NCBI GenBank assembly: GCA_900557435.1
Contig: USSH01000091.1
Span: forward strand, 1-8,632
Length of the DNA: 8,632 nt
Direction: 5' to 3'
From: an uncultured Coprococcus sp.
Lineage (GTDB): Bacteria; Bacillota; Clostridia; Lachnospirales; Lachnospiraceae
A model generated the notes under the pieces. That model was not told the DNA's origin. It did not search any database and saw nothing but the letters and a program-made list of their open reading frames with translations. Position numbers and translations under genes: made by a program. Below are positions 1-5,380 of this stretch, in pieces; position 1 is the stretch's first letter; each line of letters opens with the position of its first letter.

Positions 1-780
1 CAACCCTGCAAGACTTGCCGGAATCGGTAATTCCTTAAAGAAGCTTACCGCGGCGCGTACATTTTTATCTGTTTCAAGATTCCAATGTGCTTTTTTGAAA
101 ATCATATAATCGTATATATCAAAATATGGCTTCAAGACTTCCTGATTGTACATGAGTTCCTGTATTACGGCGAGCTTAAAATTAAATGTATCGAATATCA
201 GACAAGTTTCATCAGGAACAGTGATATTATAGTTCTCATCACTCTTTGGACGTTCCGGTCTGAATCCGATATATACATCTAATAGAATTTGATCCCCATC
301 ATAGACTGGAATATCTTTTCTCTTTCGTTCATCTTCTACTTTCAGGACAATATCCATATGAATCTGCCGAACCATATTCCCCTGCTCATCCTTAATTTCT
401 GAATTATAGCCGTAGCCTAGAATATATGGATATAATCTGTCGCGTGACATATTTTGATTTAAGACTTTTAGTCCACCAATATAACATTTTTCTGTCTTTG
501 ATTCTGCGAATACGTTTTCCCCTGTAACATACAGCGTCATAGATGTGATATTATGGGCATCATCTATATAGGCCTTCTGTTTTTTCAAGTTCCGAAGATA
601 TGCAGTTGCACCCTCAAATGATATTCCCAGCTCATCATAGAAATATTCACAATGATTATCACTTTGAACATTTATCCTGGCCTCTCCAAATAATGCACGT
701 ATATCTTCATAGGAAAGTGGAAATGTCAGCAAATTGCCATTCAATACTATGCCATTATCCAAAACCTCTACTTGATTCAT
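1..780 (-). CDS. Uncharacterised protein, C-terminus cut off by the window edge (possibly DUF7738/DUF6892-like)
   Basis: An uninterrupted reading frame of 260 codons starts at ATG (778-780) and leaves the window without a stop, so the C-terminus is missing. A purine-rich Shine-Dalgarno (AGAGGGG, 792-798) lies 11 nt upstream, and a plausible promoter precedes it. I see no signal peptide or membrane segment, so it is probably cytoplasmic. Residues 10-85 form a compact beta-rich unit (LTFPLSYEDIRALFGEAR, then FYDELGI at 47-53, then ITSMTLYV at 78-85). Residues 195-230 contain FNFKLAVIQELMYNQ and LKPYFDIYDY. From memory, the first block resembles DUF7738 and the second DUF6892, families seen in proteins of unknown role that sometimes sit near polymorphic-toxin loci. 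I could not check this by search. It is separated from ohyA by a terminator and a promoter, so it is not part of the lipid module. That it is a real gene is well supported; its function is unknown. Confidence 0.85.
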   Translation of the reverse strand, partial: MNQVEVLDNGIVLNGNLLTFPLSYEDIRALFGEARINVQSDNHCEYFYDELGISFEGATAYLRNLKKQKAYIDDAHNITSMTLYVTGENVFAESKTEKCYIGGLKVLNQNMSRDRLYPYILGYGYNSEIKDEQGNMVRQIHMDIVLKVEDERKRKDIPVYDGDQILLDVYIGFRPERPKSDENYNITVPDETCLIFDTFNFKLAVIQELMYNQEVLKPYFDIYDYMIFKKAHWNLETDKNVRAAVSFFKELPIPASLAGL

Positions 781-791
781 TACTTATTGCA

Positions 792-855
792 CCCCTCTTT
801 CAATGTTAAATAGGAATTTACGAATATATTGTACCATAACAACTATAATCTTCAA
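792..855 (-). promoter_or_regulatory. Putative promoter and RBS of the left-edge gene
   Basis: Reading the minus strand, a -35 TTGAAG (850-855) and a -10 TACAAT (828-833) are separated by 16 bp. They are followed by AGAGGGG (792-798), 11 nt before the ATG. The promoter lies just beyond the ohyA terminator, consistent with an independent transcription unit. Assigned by eye from sigma-A consensus. Confidence 0.5.
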
Positions 856-884
856 TCAATAATCAGAATCAATGGCATATTGCA

Positions 885-918
885 CAAAAAGAGGAAACAT
901 CACACATGCTTCCTCTTT
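885..918 (-). terminator. Rho-independent terminator of ohyA
   Basis: In the minus-strand RNA, AAAGAGGAAGCAT pairs with ATGTTTCCTCTTT: 13 bp including one G-U, around a 5-nt loop GTGTG. A run of five U closes the structure on the low-coordinate side. It begins 66 nt after the ohyA stop codon. The plus-strand reading has a poorer tail (TTTCCTTG), so it should act mainly on ohyA transcription. Confidence 0.85.
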
Positions 919-983
919 CCTTGCTCTTACTATATTGTCATCTGAGACATTTTGCTTAAATCCATATCAGTGAATAATCTCTC

Positions 984-2777
984 CTACCGGAGTAATCCAC
1001 TTTCCTTGAGCAAAATTTCCAGATCGGTTCCTTCCACAGCTTTTATTACTTTCTTTAAGACTACCTTTTCCTTGAGAGAAAGCGGAAGTTCATCAATCGG
1101 CTTTTTATCAACTGCATAATATGCGGTCCGCAGCAATTCCCGCACATCGTACTTAGAACCCCACACTTCCGGAACACCACGATCTACGTTCATAAGTGTG
1201 TAAACTGCTTCCATACCCGTACGGATGGAGTATTCTGTTGTGAAAATAGTATCTCTCGGTGTCTCTGCAAACTGTCCCAGGAATGCAAAATTAACAGCGC
1301 CTTCCGGAACAACAAGCGGACGATCGCTTTCTTTTCTTGGCTGGAAGAACGCATTGATGTATGGCATGAAGCAGGTTGTTGTATTGCAGCGATTTTTTGC
1401 CCAATCGTCAATCTGATCTGTCGGCACGCCAATGTGATACAGCCACTCCCGGCAAACTTCTTCACCTGTACAATCCCGCATTGCCTTCTTTACATAATTT
1501 CCTTCTTTATTCGTTGTAAGTGCATATACCCAGATCAAAACCGTATTTTTATCCTGCGCTTTAAACTGCGGCTGGCGATTGATTGTCCACGAAAGATACC
1601 AGTTATCGGTACTATCCTTCACTGTCACAATTCCTCCGGTTGTTACCTTTCCTTCTCTCGGATCCCGCTTGCAAATGCTGATAATCTTCTGGATAATCTC
1701 TTCATCCGAGGTTTCTACAGTTGCGCTCATCCAGTTTGTTGCTTCAAAATTGTCGCAAAATTTATCCGGATTACCATACTCACCATTCTTTGCCTGTGCA
1801 GCAATATTCTTCCACAAATCCCAAGATTCGCCTGCACCATTTTTAATCCGGCTCAAATCCGGCGCTGTATTCTGATCTCCATAGCAGGAAGTATCTGTAC
1901 AGCATCCATTTGTTATAAAGACCAGATCATCCTCGATCAAATCAATTGTACCCGGTTTTCCATCCTTCTCATATACGATCTGTGTAGCAGATTTTTTACC
2001 ATTATCATCTTTGATGACAACATTTTTGACATCCATGCCATACTCGACTGACACACCGTGACTTTCGAGATATTTTACAAGCGGAAGAATCATGCTCTCG
2101 TATTGATTGTATTTCGTAAAGCGGAGTGCGGAAAAATCCGGAAGTCCATCAATATGATGGCAGTATCTGCACAAATACCGTTTCATTTCCAATGCAGATG
2201 ACCATCTCTGGAATGCAAACATGGTCTGCCAGTACAGCCAGAAATTCGTGTCCCAGAAGGAATCCGGCAATACCTCACTGATTTTCTTATCCTCCAAATC
2301 TTTTTCCGGTGTCATAAACAACTTTGACAATGCCAGGGCTGAATCCTTATCAAGTGTAAATTTCTTATCTGTATGTGCATCCTGCCCGCATTTCTCAGAA
2401 GCCCTGCAAAGGGAGTAATTCGGATCATGCTTGTTTAACCAATAATACTCATCCAGAACAGAGACGCCCGGTGTCTCTATCGAAGGAACATCCCGGAACA
2501 TATCCCACATACATTCAAAATGGTTGTCCATTTCTCTTCCGCCACGCATGTAGAAGCCTTTTCGGACATCCTTTCTTCCGTCGCAGCTGCCTCCGGCAAG
2601 ATCCAGCTTCTCAAGGAGATGAATACGCTCTCCTTTTACCTGCCCATCTCTCACCAGATAAAAAGCGGCAGAAAGTCCCGCTAAGCCTGTTCCAATGATA
2701 TATGCTGATTTCCGGTCAGCACCCTCCGGTTTTTCCGGTCTTGCAAATGCTTCATAAGTTCCTGCTGAATAATACAT
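984..2777 (-). CDS. ohyA: Oleate hydratase (FAD-dependent fatty acid hydratase, MCRA family)
   Basis: A 597-residue protein, full length for this family (about 590). The family adds water to the cis-9 double bond of oleate to give 10-hydroxystearate, and acts similarly on linoleate and palmitoleate. It needs FAD structurally and works at the membrane face, often detoxifying unsaturated fatty acids. Visible landmarks are the family-typical N-terminus MYYSAGTYEAFARPEKPEG, a Rossmann FAD motif GTGLAGLSAA (29-38), GGS at 62-64, and RGGREM (78-83), whose Glu82 matches the water-activating Glu82 of the S. aureus enzyme. Tyr201 (EMKRY) matches the proposed proton donor. HHIDGLPDF, KYNQY and TTEYSIRTGMEAVY are also conserved. 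The frame could extend 31 codons upstream, but ATG at 2775-2777 matches the family start and has an AAAGGAG 10 nt upstream. A TetR gene precedes it and it has its own terminator. The family call is very secure; the preferred substrate is inferred. Confidence 0.96.
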   Translation of the reverse strand: MYYSAGTYEAFARPEKPEGADRKSAYIIGTGLAGLSAAFYLVRDGQVKGERIHLLEKLDLAGGSCDGRKDVRKGFYMRGGREMDNHFECMWDMFRDVPSIETPGVSVLDEYYWLNKHDPNYSLCRASEKCGQDAHTDKKFTLDKDSALALSKLFMTPEKDLEDKKISEVLPDSFWDTNFWLYWQTMFAFQRWSSALEMKRYLCRYCHHIDGLPDFSALRFTKYNQYESMILPLVKYLESHGVSVEYGMDVKNVVIKDDNGKKSATQIVYEKDGKPGTIDLIEDDLVFITNGCCTDTSCYGDQNTAPDLSRIKNGAGESWDLWKNIAAQAKNGEYGNPDKFCDNFEATNWMSATVETSDEEIIQKIISICKRDPREGKVTTGGIVTVKDSTDNWYLSWTINRQPQFKAQDKNTVLIWVYALTTNKEGNYVKKAMRDCTGEEVCREWLYHIGVPTDQIDDWAKNRCNTTTCFMPYINAFFQPRKESDRPLVVPEGAVNFAFLGQFAETPRDTIFTTEYSIRTGMEAVYTLMNVDRGVPEVWGSKYDVRELLRTAYYAVDKKPIDELPLSLKEKVVLKKVIKAVEGTDLEILLKESGLLR

Positions 2778-2787
2778 AACAAACACA

Positions 2788-2794
2788 CTCCTTT
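2788..2794 (-). promoter_or_regulatory. Ribosome-binding site that fixes the ohyA start
   Basis: AAAGGAG lies 10 nt before the ATG at 2777. The upstream ATG at 2870 would add a basic, non-homologous leader and would sit at the foot of the preceding terminator, so the shorter start is preferred. Confidence 0.8.
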
Positions 2795-2828
2795 TTTTGT
2801 TTAAACTGTGACATTTTTCTTTGTTTCC

Positions 2829-2843
2829 ATATACACAGTATAT
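2829..2843. promoter_or_regulatory. Palindrome upstream of ohyA, candidate TetR operator over the -10 region
   Basis: ATATAC-ACA-GTATAT is a perfect inverted repeat with 6-bp arms and a 3-bp centre, located 51 bp upstream of the ohyA start. On the minus strand it contains TATACT (2837-2842), a 5-of-6 match to a -10 box, though I find no convincing -35. TetR proteins commonly bind palindromes of this size overlapping the promoter they repress. The assignment to the neighbouring regulator is inference. Confidence 0.4.
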
Positions 2844-2869
2844 CCACAAAATCTTCTTCCTACTATGCA

Positions 2870-2908
2870 CAAAAAAAGAGAACTGTCATAGAAAGCGACA
2901 ATCCTCTT
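2870..2908 (-). terminator. Rho-independent terminator between tetR and ohyA
   Basis: In minus-strand RNA, AAGAGGATTGTC (2897-2908) pairs with GACAGTTCTCTT (2876-2887). All 12 positions pair, two of them as G-U, around a 9-nt loop, and the structure is followed by a U tract (2870-2877). It lies about 40 nt after the tetR stop. It implies that ohyA is transcribed mainly from its own promoter rather than by read-through from the regulator. Confidence 0.85.
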
Positions 2909-2922
2909 ACATTGCATCCATA

Positions 2923-2948
2923 TACGACAAACCAGCAGATTTGTCGTA
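2923..2948. repeat. Perfect 9-bp inverted repeat just after the tetR stop
   Basis: TACGACAAA and TTTGTCGTA flank an 8-nt loop and end two bases beyond the tetR stop codon. There is no U tract on either side, so it is not a terminator by itself. It could be an mRNA 3' stabiliser forming a tandem pair with the terminator at 2870-2908, or a protein-binding site. Its sequence differs from the ATATAC/GTATAT palindrome. Confidence 0.6.
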
Positions 2949-2949
2949 A

Positions 2950-3516
2950 TCAGCTCTTGTTCAGTTTTGCATTATTCAGTGCATGTGCGAAAGATCCCTG
3001 AATCAATGCATTCAATCTTTCTATGATCTGTTTCGGATCCTCCTTCATCCCCTTGTCAATCCATTCTAACACCAGACCAACAAACCCATATTTGTAAAAA
3101 TCCGCAATGAATGTTTTATCCTCTTCCCGCACGACCATATCTGCCGCTTTTTCTTCGAGTACATCATATATCAGCTGATACGTTACTTTATACAAATAGC
3201 GGTAAATATATCCTCGCGGAGCATTATGATAGATGTTGACAACAAAGGGTTCGTCCTTTTTCAGCAGATGAAATATTGCCAGAAATCCTTCCTGCCACGT
3301 ATCATATGTTTTATTCTGTTTCAGTACATGATCTGCATCTGTTTCGCAAATCCATTCAATCAACTCATATATATCATGAAAATGATAATAAAAAGTCTGA
3401 CGGTTTATCCCACACTTTTCCGTAATGTCATTGATTGTTATTTTATCAATCGATTTTTCTAATAATAACTCCTTAAACGCAAATGCGATTGCAAACTTTG
3501 TCGTTGCCTTGCTCAT
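2950..3516 (-). CDS. TetR/AcrR-family transcriptional regulator, probable regulator of ohyA
   Basis: A protein of 188 residues, the normal TetR size. The N-terminal DNA-binding domain is clear: helix 1 at about 5-20 (KFAIAFAFKELLLEK), then KITINDITEKCGINRQTFYYHF at 25-46, the family's helix-turn-helix with the FYYHF signature. The remainder is helical with aromatic-rich segments (IYRYLYKVTYQLIYDVL; DFYKYGFVGLVLEWI). It ends in a pattern like the TetR C-terminal domain of DhaS-type regulators, which would form the ligand pocket and dimer interface. The start is ATG at 3514-3516; an in-frame GTG at 3526-3528 lies inside the AGGAGGTG Shine-Dalgarno and cannot be the start. It sits directly upstream of ohyA in the same direction, so control of ohyA by unsaturated fatty acid or acyl-CoA is a reasonable inference, not shown by sequence. 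No ligand can be assigned. Confidence 0.9.
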   Translation of the reverse strand: MSKATTKFAIAFAFKELLLEKSIDKITINDITEKCGINRQTFYYHFHDIYELIEWICETDADHVLKQNKTYDTWQEGFLAIFHLLKKDEPFVVNIYHNAPRGYIYRYLYKVTYQLIYDVLEEKAADMVVREEDKTFIADFYKYGFVGLVLEWIDKGMKEDPKQIIERLNALIQGSFAHALNNAKLNKS

Positions 3517-3525
3517 GCTGCCTGA

Positions 3526-3533
3526 CACCTCCT
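3526..3533 (-). promoter_or_regulatory. Ribosome-binding site that fixes the tetR start
   Basis: A near-perfect AGGAGGTG lies 9 nt before the ATG at 3516. Its last bases form the in-frame GTG that would otherwise give a start four codons earlier, which rules that start out. Confidence 0.85.
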
Positions 3534-3557
3534 ATCTGTTCCGCTGTGTTGACCGGA

Positions 3558-3729
3558 ATTGGGTAATTGGGGGAGATTTCAACATCTTCCCCCAATTCTT
3601 TCCTTGTATATTTTACCGTCATTGGGTGATTTTTGCAAATTCAAATCATTGTCCCCATTCGTTTTTCTGTTTTTTTCTATTTAATTGGGGGATTTTTCCT
3701 ATTTACAATTTTTTACCCAAAACTGCTCA
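3558..3729. repeat. Three degenerate 63-bp tandem repeat units upstream of tetR
   Basis: The motif ATTGGG[TG] followed by G/A-rich then T-rich sequence occurs at 3558, 3621 and 3684, exactly 63 bp apart. Aligning 3541-3603, 3604-3666 and 3667-3729 without gaps gives, by hand count, about 34 of 63 identities between units 1 and 2 and a similar share between units 2 and 3. Each unit also has a complementary CCC(C)A arm 20-30 bp later. Unit 1 forms a near-perfect hairpin (AATTGGGGG 3565-3573 with CCCCCAATT 3589-3597, plus AGAT/ATCT inside). The region is AT-rich, so some identity is compositional, but the GGG and CCC blocks are not. Confidence 0.55.
3610..3638 (-). promoter_or_regulatory. Putative tetR promoter
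   Basis: On the minus strand TTGCAA (3633-3638) and TAAAAT (3610-3615) are separated by exactly 17 bp, with 4/6 and 5/6 matches to sigma-A consensus. Transcription would begin near 3603, giving a leader of about 87 nt whose 5' end is the hairpin at 3565-3597. The middle copy of the ATTGGG repeat (3621-3634) lies in the -10/-35 spacer, a classic operator position. Confidence 0.5.
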
Positions 3730-3738
3730 ATAGTAAAG

Positions 3739-3880
3739 CATATACAATCCGCCGTGCATGACAACCACGCTTCGCGTGTTTGTCTCGCGGGCTCACGCCC
3801 TATATCCAGAACTCACGTATATCTCTTGCGATTGCTTCGCAATCACAAGCGCATAGACATTCGTCGAATGTCTATGCAGA
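3739..3880. repeat. Run of consecutive hairpins between tuf and tetR, possibly a REP-like intergenic element
   Basis: Part of a 450-bp stretch without a gene. Four stem-loops follow one another: CACGC-TTC-GCGTG (core 3766-3778, extended to 3760-3784 with one mismatch); GGGC-TCAC-GCCC (3789-3800); GATTGC-TTC-GCAATC (3830-3844, extended by CTTG/CAAG to 3825-3849); and GCATAGACATTCG-T-CGAATGTCTATGC (3851-3877), a perfect 13-bp palindrome. Two share a GCTTCGC centre. The block lies beyond the tuf terminator and upstream of the tetR promoter, so it may not be part of either mRNA. GC content here is locally higher than in the flanking AT-rich DNA. I see no ORF, transposase or obvious target duplication. 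Confidence 0.55.
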
Positions 3881-3930
3881 TAAAAAATAAAAGCCAAGAG
3901 TATGCAAGCATACTCTCGGCTTTATTATTT
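3881..3930 (-). terminator. Strong intrinsic terminator of tuf and the str operon
   Basis: In minus-strand RNA AAAGCCGAGAGTATG (3909-3923) pairs with CATACTCTTGGCTTT (3890-3904): 15 bp with one G-U, 4-nt loop CTTG, followed by TATTTTTTATC. It starts about 43 nt after the tuf stop. The plus strand also has a T-rich exit (TTTATTATTTTAT), so it could work in both directions, but no plus-strand gene enters it here. Confidence 0.92.
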
Positions 3931-3966
3931 TATCAAATATACACTCGACTCAAAGTCGTTGCAGTA

Positions 3967-5154
3967 TTACTCGATAATTGTAGCAACACGTCCTGAACCT
4001 ACTGTTCTACCACCCTCACGGATAGCGAATGTAAGACCCTGGCTCATAGCGATTGGGTGGATGAGCTCGATTGTCATCTCTACGTTATCACCAGGCATGC
4101 ACATCTCTGTACCAGCTGGAAGGTTACATACACCTGTAACGTCTGTTGTTCTGAAGTAGAACTGTGGACGATAGTTGTTGAAGAATGGTGTATGACGACC
4201 ACCCTCGTCCTTTGTCAGAACGTAAACCTGTGCTGTGAACTTTGTATGACATGTAATTGAACCTGGCTTACAAAGAACCTGTCCTCTTACGATATCCTCT
4301 CTCTTGATACCACGAAGAAGAGCACCGATGTTATCACCAGCCTGACCTTCGTCAAGGAGCTTTCTGAACATCTCGATACCTGTTACTGTTGTCTTCTGGA
4401 TCTCTGGCTTGATACCAACGATCTCAACTTCATCATTGAGGTGAATTACACCAGCCTCTACTCTACCAGTAGCAACTGTACCACGACCTGTGATTGTGAA
4501 TACGTCCTCTACAGGCATGATGAATGGCTTATCTGTATCTCTCTGTGGATCTGGAATGTATGAATCAACTGTATCCATAAGCTCCATGATCTTGTCTCCC
4601 CAAGGTCCCATTGGATCCTCAAGAGCCTTAAGAGCTGAACCCTTAACGATAGGACAATCATTGAATCCGTACTCCTCAAGCTGCTCTGTAACTTCCATCT
4701 CAACGAGCTCGATAAGCTCCTCATCGTCTACCATATCACACTTGTTAAGGAATACAACGATGTAAGGAACACCAACCTGACGTGAAAGAAGGATATGCTC
4801 CTTTGTCTGAGCCATAACACCATCAGTAGCAGCAACAACAAGGATAGCACCATCCATCTGAGCTGCACCAGTGATCATGTTCTTAACGTAGTCAGCATGT
4901 CCTGGACAGTCAACGTGTGCGTAATGTCTCTTCTCTGTCTCGTACTCAACGTGAGCTGTAGAGATAGTGATACCTCTTTCTCTCTCCTCTGGAGCCTTAT
5001 CAATGTTCTCGAAATCTGTAGCTGTGTTACCAGCAACTCTCTCTGAAAGAACCTTTGTGATAGCAGCTGTAAGAGTAGTCTTACCGTGATCTACGTGTCC
5101 GATTGTACCGATGTTACAATGTGGCTTACTTCTATTAAACTTTTCCTTTGCCAT
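3967..5154 (-). CDS. tuf: Elongation factor Tu
   Basis: A 395-residue translational GTPase that carries aminoacyl-tRNA to the ribosomal A site; length and motifs are normal. G1 GHVDHGKT is at 19-26, the switch I region EERERGITI at 56-64, G3 DCPGHADY at 82-89 and G4 NKCD at 137-140. GSALKALE follows in G5, and the C-terminal barrel ends with [15 protein letters not shown]. The ATG at 5154 has an AAGGAGG (5165-5171) 10 nt upstream. It is the last gene of the rpsL-rpsG-fusA-tuf cluster, but a 226-bp gap before it contains its own strong promoter, so it is probably transcribed both with fusA and alone, fitting its high demand. I see no obvious elfamycin-resistance change, although I could check only a few positions. 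Confidence 0.99.
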   Translation of the reverse strand: MAKEKFNRSKPHCNIGTIGHVDHGKTTLTAAITKVLSERVAGNTATDFENIDKAPEERERGITISTAHVEYETEKRHYAHVDCPGHADYVKNMITGAAQMDGAILVVAATDGVMAQTKEHILLSRQVGVPYIVVFLNKCDMVDDEELIELVEMEVTEQLEEYGFNDCPIVKGSALKALEDPMGPWGDKIMELMDTVDSYIPDPQRDTDKPFIMPVEDVFTITGRGTVATGRVEAGVIHLNDEVEIVGIKPEIQKTTVTGIEMFRKLLDEGQAGDNIGALLRGIKREDIVRGQVLCKPGSITCHTKFTAQVYVLTKDEGGRHTPFFNNYRPQFYFRTTDVTGVCNLPAGTEMCMPGDNVEMTIELIHPIAMSQGLTFAIREGGRTVGSGRVATIIE

Positions 5155-5164
5155 GATATAAAAT

Positions 5165-5238
5165 CCTCCTTAAAAATTATACCCCACGCGGGTTACTCGG
5201 CTAAAAATCATTATATAGAAAATACAAGAGATTTTCAA
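5165..5238 (-). promoter_or_regulatory. Strong tuf promoter and leader
   Basis: Minus-strand TTGAAA (5233-5238) and TATAAT (5210-5215) are separated by 17 bp, nearly perfect for sigma-A. Initiation near 5203 would give a leader of about 50 nt. It contains ACCC-GCGTG-GGGT (about 5181-5193), which can fold into a small hairpin, before AAGGAGG at 5165-5171. A second TATAAT-like string in the leader lacks a good -35. Confidence 0.75.
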
Positions 5239-5259
5239 CCATTTTTTATCTCTTTATAC

Positions 5260-5294
5260 CAGCAGGCTAACGATATGTAATCATTAACCCGCTG
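5260..5294 (-). other. 15-bp RNA hairpin in the fusA-tuf spacer
   Basis: In minus-strand RNA CAGCGGGTTAATGAT (5280-5294) pairs with ATCGTTAGCCTGCTG (5260-5274) around a 5-nt loop TACAT. All 15 positions pair, three as G-U. On the plus strand those three would be A-C mismatches, so the structure is biased to the RNA of the fusA-tuf direction. No U tract follows (GTATAAAGAG), so it is not a standard terminator. It could be a processing or 3'-stabilising element of the upstream message, lying just before the tuf promoter. Confidence 0.6.
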
Positions 5295-5380
5295 ATTTAT
5301 ATTTTTTCTAGAATCAAAATATAAGGAAATATTCTTTTGACTCTCAAGCATCACTCAAAGCAATCCAATCTGTTGCTGTA

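Noticed and set aside
1434..2051. Plus-strand reading frame of about 205 codons opposite ohyA
   Set aside because: It is antisense to a secure enzyme gene, has no recognisable domain, and its cysteine- and isoleucine-rich composition is what the reverse frame of this gene produces.
2778..2870. 31-residue N-terminal extension of the oleate hydratase from an upstream ATG
   Set aside because: It has no homology to family N-termini, overlaps the palindrome and the A/T-rich leader, and begins at the foot of the tetR terminator. The ATG at 2777 has a good Shine-Dalgarno and gives the family start MYY.
3514..3528. Earlier GTG start for the TetR regulator
   Set aside because: The GTG is part of the AGGAGGTG ribosome-binding site; the ATG at 3516 has proper spacing.
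3558..3729. CRISPR-like array
   Set aside because: The repeats are long, degenerate and contiguous, with no unique spacers and no cas genes nearby.
4490..5046. Plus-strand frames opposite tuf and fusA, rich in Ser, Leu and Cys
   Set aside because: They mirror highly biased codons of the elongation factor genes and have no ribosome-binding site or family features.
5175..5181. Second tuf promoter at the TATAAT next to the Shine-Dalgarno
   Set aside because: No -35 element at a suitable distance, and a start there would leave no room for the ribosome-binding site.
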